Positions 1 through 6,867 of a stretch of DNA of 61,409 bases are shown here, piece after piece (within the stretch, counting starts at the first letter, position 1; every line of letters begins with the position of its first letter). The notes under the pieces are model-generated. The model searched no databases and was not told the origin of the DNA. It saw only the letters and a list, made by a program, of their open reading frames with translations. Position numbers and translations under genes: made by a program. Origin of the DNA: Planctomyces sp. (GTDB lineage Bacteria; Planctomycetota; Planctomycetia; Planctomycetales; Planctomycetaceae); assembly GCA_005798445.1 (NCBI GenBank), contig SYJG01000371.1, forward strand, positions 1 through 61,409. The letters run 5' to 3'.

Positions 1-140
1 CGGTTGTTGGGGATGTCGCTGAAGTAGACGCAACCATCAGCGGCCGCAGCCGGGCCTTCCAGAAACGCCACGGCAGTCGCGGGAGTGACGGCAACATGCT
101 CGAAGAATTCGTTGGCCAGCGGAGTGTTGTGCAAGTCCAT
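1..140 (-). CDS. SMP-30/gluconolactonase-like protein, N-terminal fragment (runs off the window)
   Basis: Only the first 46 or so codons are present; the gene continues beyond position 1. The start ATG at 138-140 is set by an AGGAGG box at 151-156, nine bases upstream. The N-terminus reads MDLHNTPLANEFFEHVAVTP and goes on to an EGPA...DGCVYFSDIPNN segment, which is the usual first blade of SMP-30/gluconolactonase/LRE six-bladed propellers. Members hydrolyse lactones such as gluconolactone or are uncharacterised. No signal peptide is visible at this start. It begins 14 bases after the stop of the DUF1501 gene on the same strand, so the two are probably co-transcribed and translationally coupled. 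The family call rests on a short stretch and the substrate cannot be stated. Confidence 0.7.
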   Translation of the reverse strand, partial: MDLHNTPLANEFFEHVAVTPATAVAFLEGPAAAADGCVYFSDIPNN

Positions 141-150
141 GCGGTGCGAT

Positions 151-156
151 CCTCCT
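151..156 (-). promoter_or_regulatory. Strong ribosome binding site overlapping the upstream stop codon
   Basis: The minus strand carries AGGAGG here. It shares bases with the TAG stop (155-157) of the DUF1501 gene and serves the SMP-30-like start at 140. This geometry suggests reinitiation or coupling between the two genes. Confidence 0.75.
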
Positions 157-1741
157 AGGCGATCAGCTCGTGTCTCACTTGGCCGTCGCCGGCGATTGGG
201 TACGGGCGGTTTTGTTGGTCGTGAATGACGGCGTGTGGGTTCAGGCCGAGCAGATGAAACGTCGTCGCGTGGATGTCCTTCGGAGAGATCGGCGTGTCTG
301 CGACGGTTCCGCCGATGCGGTCGCTGTGGCCGACGACCGCTCCACGATGCGTCCCTCCACCGGCGAGCGCCATCGAATAGACCTGCGACCAATGGTGCCG
401 AGCGGCTCCGACCGGCTTCGAGTCGATCTGCGGCGTGCGGCCATGCTCGCTCATGCAGAGCACCAGCGTTTCGTCGAGCAGCCCCCGTTGTTCGAGGTCG
501 AGGATCAGTGCGGAGAACGCCGCGTCGAAGCCGGGCAACAAGTACTGCTTCATCCGCGGGTAGTGGTTTTGGTGAGTGTCCCAAGCTCCGCTGAAGTAGG
601 TGCCGTAGGCGTCCCAGAAGACCGAGACGAACTGCGTCCCCGACTCGACCAATCGCCGCGCGGCGAGGCACGACTGACCGAACAGCGTGTGACCGTATCG
701 CTCGCGCAGCGTCGGAGCTTCGCGGCTGACGTCGAGCGCCTCGCGCGTTTTTGCCGACGTTAGCAGCGACAACGCTCGGCCTTGATTGGACGAGTACGAT
801 CGCTCGGCCAGCGTGTCGGCAGACAGTCGAGCGGCATCGAACTGCGACAGCAACTCGCGCCGCAGGTTGAATCGGTCGAGCGACACGTTCTCGGCGAACC
901 GGCCCGCTCCGTCAAACACGAAGCGGCAATCGGGATCAACGGCCGCGTACGGGTCGGAGTATTCCTTCGGCTGCTCGTGGCGAGCCTTCGGAGCGATTCG
1001 CAGCGACTTCCCCTCGAACTTCGCCCACACCGGATCGAACCGCTGTCCGAGGAACGCGGCATACGGCCCGGCGAGAACTCCGAGATCATCGACCTGCGAA
1101 TTGAAAACCCACGGCAAACCGACATGTCGCGGAGTCCATTCGGTGCTCGGCCCCGTTACTGAAGCGGCAGAGCCATTGAGCGGCACGGCGCTAGCCGCCG
1201 GGGTCGGCACCCGCGTCTGACCGGCGGCTAGCGCCGTGCCGCTCATGCTCCAAAAATAATCGGCAATCGAACCGAAGTACGGCCAGTGCACCGGATCGCG
1301 CGGCTTCGTTTCGATGTCGGTCGTGTAGGTCGGCATGCCGCTCAGTGCGTACGCGACGCAGTGCAGCGGGAACGGATGCGTCATCGACCGGACGATCGTC
1401 AGCCGATCCGTAATCTTCGACGTCAGCGGCAGCCCCTCACAGATCGGCACGCCGGAGAGCGCGGACGGGATCCCTTTCAGCTCACCTTGAATCTCGGCGG
1501 GAGCGTCGTTTTTTGGATCGAACGTCTCATGCTGCGAAGCGGCCCCGAACAGAAAGAGCATGATGCAGCGTTTGGCTTTTCCGAAGCCCCGCAGCTCACC
1601 GCCGGTCGCGAGCGATTCTGCCGCCAGCGACGCGGCTCGCTCAGCCGTCAGTCCGTACAAACCCAGCCCGCCGATGTGCAGCAAATCGCGACGACTGATC
1701 CCGTCGCACAATCGCCGTTGAGAACCCAACAATCGCAACAT
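155..1741 (-). CDS. DUF1501 domain-containing protein (sulfatase-like fold, exported)
   Basis: About 528 residues from the ATG at 1741; an in-frame start 48 bases earlier is possible but adds a sequence unlike the family. The N-terminus has the short form typical of the family, with a twin-arginine-like SRRDLLHIGG segment followed by a hydrophobic, Ala-rich stretch, so Tat export is likely. Downstream are family signatures: FLFGAASQHETFDPK, the LPLTSKITDRLTIVRSMTH region, and near the C-terminus LVLCMSEHGRTPQ and GRxHHWSQVYSMALAGGG. DUF1501 proteins are abundant in planctomycetes and usually pair with DUF1549/DUF1553 proteins; here the downstream partner is an SMP-30-like gene instead. A perfect 24-bp inverted repeat at 1178-1244 is inserted in frame and adds about 22 residues rich in Ala, Gly and Pro. 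The biochemical activity is unknown. Confidence 0.85.
   Translation of the reverse strand: MLRLLGSQRRLCDGISRRDLLHIGGLGLYGLTAERAASLAAESLATGGELRGFGKAKRCIMLFLFGAASQHETFDPKNDAPAEIQGELKGIPSALSGVPICEGLPLTSKITDRLTIVRSMTHPFPLHCVAYALSGMPTYTTDIETKPRDPVHWPYFGSIADYFWSMSGTALAAGQTRVPTPAASAVPLNGSAASVTGPSTEWTPRHVGLPWVFNSQVDDLGVLAGPYAAFLGQRFDPVWAKFEGKSLRIAPKARHEQPKEYSDPYAAVDPDCRFVFDGAGRFAENVSLDRFNLRRELLSQFDAARLSADTLAERSYSSNQGRALSLLTSAKTREALDVSREAPTLRERYGHTLFGQSCLAARRLVESGTQFVSVFWDAYGTYFSGAWDTHQNHYPRMKQYLLPGFDAAFSALILDLEQRGLLDETLVLCMSEHGRTPQIDSKPVGAARHHWSQVYSMALAGGGTHRGAVVGHSDRIGGTVADTPISPKDIHATTFHLLGLNPHAVIHDQQNRPYPIAGDGQVRHELIA
1178..1244. repeat. Perfect 24-bp inverted repeat inside the DUF1501 gene
   Basis: Arms at 1178-1201 and 1221-1244 are exact reverse complements (start GAGCGGCACGGCGCTAGCCG) around a 19-base loop. 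The element is read through in frame by the DUF1501 gene (minus strand: MSGTALAAGQTRVPTPAASA). Other repeats in the window are built in the same way but have different arm sequences. Confidence 0.9.
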
Positions 1742-1948
1742 CGCGGTAGCCTCGGACAAAACTCGGTCGCGGCCAATACGCTGGCACAACGTACTGATGA
1801 GCCTGCGGACTGTCGAGCAGTTTCACTCGCAAAGTTTGTCTTGACGGTTCGGAATTCCAGGCACAGACTCATCGCCGCTTGGAGGCGCGGTCATCAGGGA
1901 CACGCGATGCCGAATCGCAACGGGATTTTTTTTCGCACGGAGGGTGAC

Positions 1949-2794
1949 ATGAAAAAGCATTTGCTCCAGATGTTGGGTGTCTTTTGTTTGGGCGTCGCGA
2001 CCGTTCCCGGAGTTCTGATCGGTGCTCGCTGGTGGCAGGACACCAAAGGTCATTCTCCAAAGTTTGTCGAGATTCAGCATGTCGATGCCAAGGCGGATTC
2101 CGACATCAGCATCGCTCAATCGGAACCGGCGTCTAACTTGGACGAACTTGAATCGCCGCCCCCCGCTCGCCCACATGTGGCCGACCACAAGCCGATTCGG
2201 AAAACAGCCGTCGTTGACAACGACGAATTCATCGTTGAAGCGAAGCCGCTGCAACTCGATTTCGATTCGGAGGACGAGCCGTCGGTGCTGGCCCAGAGCG
2301 CGCCGACCCGAAAGCCAGCCGAGGTGAGGTCGTCATTTGACGAATTTGAAGCACCGGCGTTTCGATCGTCGCACGAGCCCGAAACAGTTCGGGGAAAGCA
2401 GCGATCTACGCCGGAGGCTGCCAAGCCCGAACAGCCCGATGGAATCGAGTCACTCGCCGAACCCAATCTCTCGGACGAGCAGAAGGCCAAGCTGACGACA
2501 CTGCGAGAGAAGCTCGCCGAGTTGACCAAAGCCAAGGCGGAACTGGTCAACGAGCAAACGCTGGAGGAGACGATCTTCTCGCTGGAGAAGCAGATCTCCA
2601 ACTTGCACGCCGCTCAGAAGCTGCTGAGTGCTCAGCAAATTCTGCGAGCGCTCGCCGAAGAGTTCCCGGACAGCCCCGCCGCCGCCAAGGCCCAGCGGAT
2701 GCTCGAAGCGGCGGAGGAGAAGAAGAAAGCACCGAAGCCACTGAAACCGGTGCCAGATTCGTTCGATGAGGAGCCGGTAAGAATAAGGGGGTAG
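1949..2794 (+). CDS. Hypothetical membrane-anchored coiled-coil protein
   Basis: Predicted 281 residues. The ATG at 1949 is chosen because it follows a GGAGGG box (about 1939-1944) and opens a good membrane anchor or signal: MKKHLLQMLGVFCLGVATVP followed by GVLIGARWW. A much longer open frame upstream overlaps the divergent DUF1501 gene and is not credible. The middle (about residues 60-165) is acidic, Pro-rich and probably disordered. The C-terminal third (about 170-265) is a charged helical region, with EKLAELTKAKAELVNEQ and LEKQISNLHAAQKLLSAQQ, suggesting a coiled coil or one TPR-like hairpin ending in LAEEFPDSPAAAKAQRML. I do not recognise a family. It is divergent from the DUF1501 gene across a 207-base gap that must hold both promoters. 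Confidence 0.7.
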   Translation: MKKHLLQMLGVFCLGVATVPGVLIGARWWQDTKGHSPKFVEIQHVDAKADSDISIAQSEPASNLDELESPPPARPHVADHKPIRKTAVVDNDEFIVEAKPLQLDFDSEDEPSVLAQSAPTRKPAEVRSSFDEFEAPAFRSSHEPETVRGKQRSTPEAAKPEQPDGIESLAEPNLSDEQKAKLTTLREKLAELTKAKAELVNEQTLEETIFSLEKQISNLHAAQKLLSAQQILRALAEEFPDSPAAAKAQRMLEAAEEKKKAPKPLKPVPDSFDEEPVRIRG

Positions 2795-2803
2795 ATCGCG
2801 GGC

Positions 2804-2943
2804 GGCACAGCTTGCTTCAAGCTGTGTGCGCAGCATCGGAAACTCAAGAAAAACTTTCATTGGGAAAACCGAGGCTGATTCTGGTGACCGCGCGATCTTC
2901 AGTTTCCAATGCCTTCGGCACACAGCTTGAAGCAAGCTGTGCC
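2804..2943. repeat. 26-bp inverted repeat between the coiled-coil gene and purD
   Basis: Perfect arms at 2804-2829 and 2918-2943 (left arm begins GGCACAGCTTGCTTCAAGCT). Each arm also contains its own small palindrome around TTGCTTCAAGC, and inner blocks GGAAACT and AGTTTCC pair as well. The stem lies 9 bases after the stop of the upstream gene, so it may act as a terminator, though no T-run follows. Confidence 0.85.
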
Positions 2944-3035
2944 ACCCAATTGATTCGGCAACCGAGTTTGCGACCGCTCGCAGACTCGGTTGCTTCGTTT
3001 TCAGCCGCTATCATTCGCCGCTTCGGAATAGGTCA

Positions 3036-3110
3036 GGGAGGGTGAGGCTCCCGTCGAGCCGATCGTGTGCGGGTTGTCCAACGACGGCTCGGCGGGAGCC
3101 TCGCCCTCCC
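3036..3110. repeat. Imperfect 25-bp inverted repeat just upstream of purD
   Basis: Arms at 3036-3060 and 3086-3110 pair with two mismatches. The sequence family (GGGAGGGYGAGGCTCCCGYC) is the same as the repeat inside the kinase gene at 40146-40241. The right arm ends 22 bases before the purD ATG, so it could form a hairpin in the purD leader. Confidence 0.85.
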
Positions 3111-3132
3111 CATGCCGTTTGGGAGTTTCGTG

Positions 3133-4416
3133 ATGAAAGTTTTGGTCATCGGCCAAGGGGGCCGAGAGCATGCGTTGTGTTGGAAGCTGAAGAACTCGCC
3201 GTCGGTCGAGCGAGTTTATTGTGCTCCGGGAAATGCCGGCACAGCGCTGGAGGCGACCAACATCGATATCGGCGCGACCGATGTTGAGCAGTTGGTGCAG
3301 TTCGCCAAGTCCGAGCGAATCGACCTGACCGTCGTCGGGCCGGAAGCCTCGCTGGTCGCGGGTGTTGTCGATGCGTTTCAAGCGGCGAACCTCCGCATCT
3401 TCGGTCCGACCAAGAAAGCGGCCGAGTTGGAGGGGAGCAAAATCTTCTCAAAGGAATTGATGCGGAAGGCGAACGTGCCGACCGCCGAGTTCCACTCGTT
3501 CTCGCGGCACCAGGACGCGGTCACGTTTCTGGAAGACCGCGAGGAAACTCCTCTGGTCGTCAAGGCGGACGGACTCGCATCGGGCAAAGGAGTCTTCGTC
3601 TGCTCGAACCGCCAAGAGGCTCTCGACGCCGTCAAGCAGATCATGCTCGAACAAGCCTTTGGAGAATCGGGCAACAAGATCGTGATCGAGGAATGCCTGC
3701 ACGGTCACGAAGCGAGCATCCTCGCGATCGTCGATGGCAACACGATCCTGACGCTCGAAGCCTGCCAAGACCACAAGCGAGCCTACGACGGCGACACCGG
3801 CCCGAACACCGGCGGCATGGGTGCGTACTGCCCAACTCCGCTGATCACCGACAAGCTGATGGACGAGATCGTCGAGAGGGTGCTGGTCCCGACCGTCCAC
3901 TTCATGAACGTCGAGGAGCGGCCGTTCAAAGGTTGCCTCTACGCCGGCATCATGGTCACCAACCAAGGCCCGAAGGTGCTGGAGTTCAACGTCCGTTTCG
4001 GCGATCCCGAAACACAGCCGGTGCTGATGCGGCTGAAGTCCGACCTCGGCCTGCTGCTCAAACACGCCGCCGATGGAACGCTGGCCGACTTCGGTCCAGC
4101 CGAATGGGACCAGCGACCTGCCGTCTGTGTCGTGATGGCGGCGGACGGTTATCCCGCCTCGCCGAAGAAGGGTGCTCCGATTCGCGGCCTGGACGAGGCG
4201 GCGAAGTTGTCTGATGCGAAAGTGTTTCATGCCGGGACTGCTCGTAAAGGAGACGACTTCGTCGCCGACGGCGGCCGAGTGCTCGGAGTCACCGCGCTGG
4301 GTGCCGACTTCGCCGAAGCCAAGCTCAACGCCTACCAAGCCGTGAAGTGTGTCCGCTGGCAAGGTGGCTGGTGCCGCAAGGATATTTCGGATCGCGCGCG
4401 GTCGTATTTGAAATGA
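3133..4416 (+). CDS. purD: Phosphoribosylamine-glycine ligase (GAR synthetase)
   Basis: Predicted 427 residues, the usual size for PurD. It joins 5-phosphoribosylamine and glycine with ATP in step two of de novo purine synthesis, in the cytoplasm. The N-terminus MKVLVIGQGGREHALCWKL is the classic nucleotide-binding start, followed by TVVGPEASLVAGVVDAF. The ATP-grasp domain follows (about residues 100-320) with LVVKADGLASGKGV, GPNTGGMGAYCPTP and VLEFNVRFGDPETQPVL. The start at 3133 is preferred over in-frame starts upstream because it follows a GGGAG box and matches the family start; the extra upstream codons would translate the inverted repeat at 3036-3110. No other purine genes are nearby. 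The EpmA-like gene follows after 89 bases. Confidence 0.96.
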   Translation: MKVLVIGQGGREHALCWKLKNSPSVERVYCAPGNAGTALEATNIDIGATDVEQLVQFAKSERIDLTVVGPEASLVAGVVDAFQAANLRIFGPTKKAAELEGSKIFSKELMRKANVPTAEFHSFSRHQDAVTFLEDREETPLVVKADGLASGKGVFVCSNRQEALDAVKQIMLEQAFGESGNKIVIEECLHGHEASILAIVDGNTILTLEACQDHKRAYDGDTGPNTGGMGAYCPTPLITDKLMDEIVERVLVPTVHFMNVEERPFKGCLYAGIMVTNQGPKVLEFNVRFGDPETQPVLMRLKSDLGLLLKHAADGTLADFGPAEWDQRPAVCVVMAADGYPASPKKGAPIRGLDEAAKLSDAKVFHAGTARKGDDFVADGGRVLGVTALGADFAEAKLNAYQAVKCVRWQGGWCRKDISDRARSYLK

Positions 4417-4495
4417 CACGGTGACAAGGTGAGTGGGTGACACGGTGAGAATTGCAAATCACCGTGTCGCCCCCTCACCGTGTCACCCCCTCACC
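4414..4495. repeat. CACGGTGA-type inverted repeat between purD and the EpmA-like gene
   Basis: Short blocks TGACACGGTGA and GGTGAGTGGGTGACACGGTG (about 4414-4448) face TCACCGTGTCGCCCCCTCAC and TCACCGTGTCACCCCCTCAC (4459-4495). The left part overlaps the purD stop. The right part could be translated if the downstream gene used the ATG at 4452, but a GTG at 4506 avoids this. Confidence 0.75.
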
Positions 4496-4505
4496 GGAAA
4501 ACAAC

Positions 4506-5501
4506 GTGACCGACTTCCGCCCCTCCGCGACACTCGACGTTTTGCGACTTCGTGCCAAGCTGCTGTCGTTCACTCGTCAATTCTTTGACGACGCTGGATA
4601 CTTCGAGGTCGATACGTCGTTGCTGTCGCACGAGCGGGTCATCGATCCGAACATCGAGCCGTTCGTCGTCGCCTCGTCCGCCAGCGAGCGGATGTTTCTG
4701 CAAACGTCTCCCGAATTTGCGATGAAGCGGTTGCTGGCGACGGGTGCCGTGGCGATTTATCAGCTCGGCAAAGTCTTTCGGCACGGCGAACTCGGCCGGC
4801 TGCACAACCCTGAGTTCACGATGCTGGAGTGGTATCGCGTCGGCGACACGCACCACGACCAAATGGATTTCGTCGAGAAGTTCATCACGGCATTCGCGAG
4901 CGAAATCAAGCGGCAATCTGTGGCCTCTTCTCACCCCTCGCCCCTCACCCCTCACCCCTTTGAGCACCTGACCTACGACCAGGCCTTCGAGCGTCATGCC
5001 GGCTCGAAAGTCCTCGCACGGCCAACTCACGAGATCGTGGCACTCGCGAGACGGCTGGGAGTCAGCGCTCCCGAAAGTTTGTTGCCGGACGATCGCGATG
5101 GTTGGCTGAATCTTTTGCTGGCAGAGCGAGTTGAGCCGCAGCTCGGCCACGATCGGCCGACATTCGTGTTCGACTATCCCGCCTCGCAAGCCGCGCTGGC
5201 TCGCATCCGTGGCGAGGGACAGACGGCCGTGGCAGAGCGCTTCGAGCTGTATGTTCACGGCATCGAACTTTGCAACGGCTATCACGAACTCACGGACGCC
5301 GCCGCGCTGCGGGCTCGTGTCCGTCACGACGCGAGTGCCAGCGAACGACACATCCCGGAACCCGTGCGCTTGCTGGCCGCGATGGAAAGTGGCTTGCCGG
5401 AATGTTCCGGTGTCGCGTTGGGATTCGACCGGCTACTAATGCTCAGCCTCGGACACGATTCTGTTCGACAGGTGATTCCGTTTTCGTTTGAGATCTCTTG
5501 A
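4506..5501 (+). CDS. epmA: EpmA-like elongation factor P beta-lysyltransferase (class II LysRS paralogue)
   Basis: About 331 residues from the GTG at 4506, close to E. coli EpmA (about 325). An ATG at 4452 is in frame, but the extra 18 codons are encoded by the CACGGTGA repeat, so the GTG is preferred. It lacks an anticodon-binding domain and has the class II synthetase core: motif 2 as FRHGELGRLHNPEFTMLEWY and motif 3 as GVALGFDRLLMLSLG, plus the ELCNGYHELTD segment typical of lysine-type enzymes. EpmA activates beta-lysine and attaches it to EF-P, helping ribosomes through polyproline. Neither EF-P nor EpmB is in the window. Around residue 140-150 a low-complexity SSHPSPLTPHPF insert is encoded by tandem CACCCCTCGCCCCT units, another case of repeat DNA inside a gene. 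Confidence 0.85.
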   Translation: MTDFRPSATLDVLRLRAKLLSFTRQFFDDAGYFEVDTSLLSHERVIDPNIEPFVVASSASERMFLQTSPEFAMKRLLATGAVAIYQLGKVFRHGELGRLHNPEFTMLEWYRVGDTHHDQMDFVEKFITAFASEIKRQSVASSHPSPLTPHPFEHLTYDQAFERHAGSKVLARPTHEIVALARRLGVSAPESLLPDDRDGWLNLLLAERVEPQLGHDRPTFVFDYPASQAALARIRGEGQTAVAERFELYVHGIELCNGYHELTDAAALRARVRHDASASERHIPEPVRLLAAMESGLPECSGVALGFDRLLMLSLGHDSVRQVIPFSFEIS

Positions 5502-5664
5502 CCGGTTCGGGCGCGCTCGAGCCGATTGATGAACGGAGTGGATCATACGTGCTTTTCGTTGATCGTGTTCATGGCACAGTTCAAATTCGTGCCGTTAGAC
5601 TTCTGCCGCGTCGGCCTTGGGCCATTTGGAACTTCAACACAAGGAATCTGGAGATGCTGACCTC

Positions 5665-6768
5665 ATGAAATTTTTCATTTTGGCGACCAGTTTGGTCTGC
5701 ACCGGTTTTGTTTTGGGTTGTGGGAACAACTCTGAGCCGCCAATGAACGATGCCATTGCCGATCCCGCGGTCACTGCGACCGATGAAGAATTCGCAGTGC
5801 CGAACTCGAAGATTGACGCGACGCCAGACTCCGCATCGCCGCTGAAGTCACGGAGCTTCACGTTTCATTACCGCTTCAAAGTCAAAGACCTGAAGCCCGC
5901 CGACGACGCTGCGGGCTCCGTCATCCGTGTGTGGCTGCCGTCGGCGGCCTCCAGCGATGAGCAAAGCGTCAAACGGTTGGAGGCAACCGCTCCCGGCGAG
6001 ATCTCCGAAAATGCCGACGAGCAATTTGGGAATCGCATCCTCTTCTTCGAGACCAAGATCCCAGAGAGCGGCGAGTTCAGCGTCGATGTCCCGTACGAAA
6101 TCACTCGCCGCGAAGTGCAGCGCGGGCTGTCACGGCCTGTTGCTCCCGCCGCTGAACAATTGGACGACGCCAGACGTCGGTTTTTCTTGCGCGCGGATAC
6201 GATGGTCCCGACGACTGGCAAGTCGCTCAAGCTGCTCGACATGATCGAATTGATGCAGGACAAGTTTGCCTGCGCGCGGCAGCTTTACGACATTGTCGAT
6301 AATCACGTCGCGTACAAGAAGGAAGGGACTGGCTGGGGTCGCGGGGACACGAATTGGGTCTGCGACAGCCGCTACGGCAACTGCACCGACTTCCACAGCC
6401 TGTTCATCTCGCTGGCTCGGTCACAGGGATTGCCCGCGCGGTTTGAGATCGGCTTCTCGATCCCGACCGACAAGCCCGAAGGCCCGATCGCCGGCTATCA
6501 TTGCTGGGCTTGGTTCTACGCGGACGAGCGCGGCTGGGTGCCGGTCGATATCTCGGAAGCGGACAAGAACCCGATGATGAAGGACTATTACTTCGGTGGC
6601 CTGACACCGGATCGGGTGACGTTCACGGTCGGGCGAGACATCTCGCTAGTCCCGAAGTCCACCAGCCAGCCGCTGAACTTCTTCGTCTACCCGCATATAG
6701 AAGTCGGCGGGAAAGTACTGCCGAAGGAAAACATCGAACTGCAAATCGCGTTCAAGGATCAGGCGTGA
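5665..6768 (+). CDS. Transglutaminase-like domain lipoprotein
   Basis: Predicted 367 residues. The ATG at 5665 opens a lipoprotein signal (MKFFILATSLVCTGFVLGCG), with Cys19 in a VLGC lipobox, so it is probably tethered to a membrane. Residues 20-70 are a low-complexity linker, then a beta-rich region with FTFHYRFKVKDL, as seen before transglutaminase cores. The core (about 195-310) shows the Cys-His-Asp triad candidates: Cys in YGNCTDFHSLFISLARSQG, His in GYHCWAWFY and Asp in GWVPVDISEAD. This fold is found in proteases, amidases and cross-linking enzymes of the cell envelope; the exact reaction is not predictable. It ends 100 bases before the convergent sugar dehydrogenase gene, with a hairpin between them. 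Confidence 0.85.
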   Translation: MKFFILATSLVCTGFVLGCGNNSEPPMNDAIADPAVTATDEEFAVPNSKIDATPDSASPLKSRSFTFHYRFKVKDLKPADDAAGSVIRVWLPSAASSDEQSVKRLEATAPGEISENADEQFGNRILFFETKIPESGEFSVDVPYEITRREVQRGLSRPVAPAAEQLDDARRRFFLRADTMVPTTGKSLKLLDMIELMQDKFACARQLYDIVDNHVAYKKEGTGWGRGDTNWVCDSRYGNCTDFHSLFISLARSQGLPARFEIGFSIPTDKPEGPIAGYHCWAWFYADERGWVPVDISEADKNPMMKDYYFGGLTPDRVTFTVGRDISLVPKSTSQPLNFFVYPHIEVGGKVLPKENIELQIAFKDQA

Positions 6769-6780
6769 TTTCTGTTCTCC

Positions 6781-6862
6781 CCATTTTCCGCCCTTCATTT
6801 TCCGCCGCCCTGCATTCGTCTGAACGCAAGCATGCTGGCGGAAAATAAAGGGCGAAAGATGG
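6781..6862. terminator. Inverted repeat between convergent genes, possible two-way terminator
   Basis: Arms at 6781-6806 (CCATTTTCCGCCCTTCATTT...) and 6837-6862 pair with a few mismatches. It lies 13 bases after one stop and 6 bases from the other stop of a convergent gene pair, a position that suits bidirectional termination. Function is inferred from position only. Confidence 0.6.
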
Positions 6863-6867
6863 AGGCC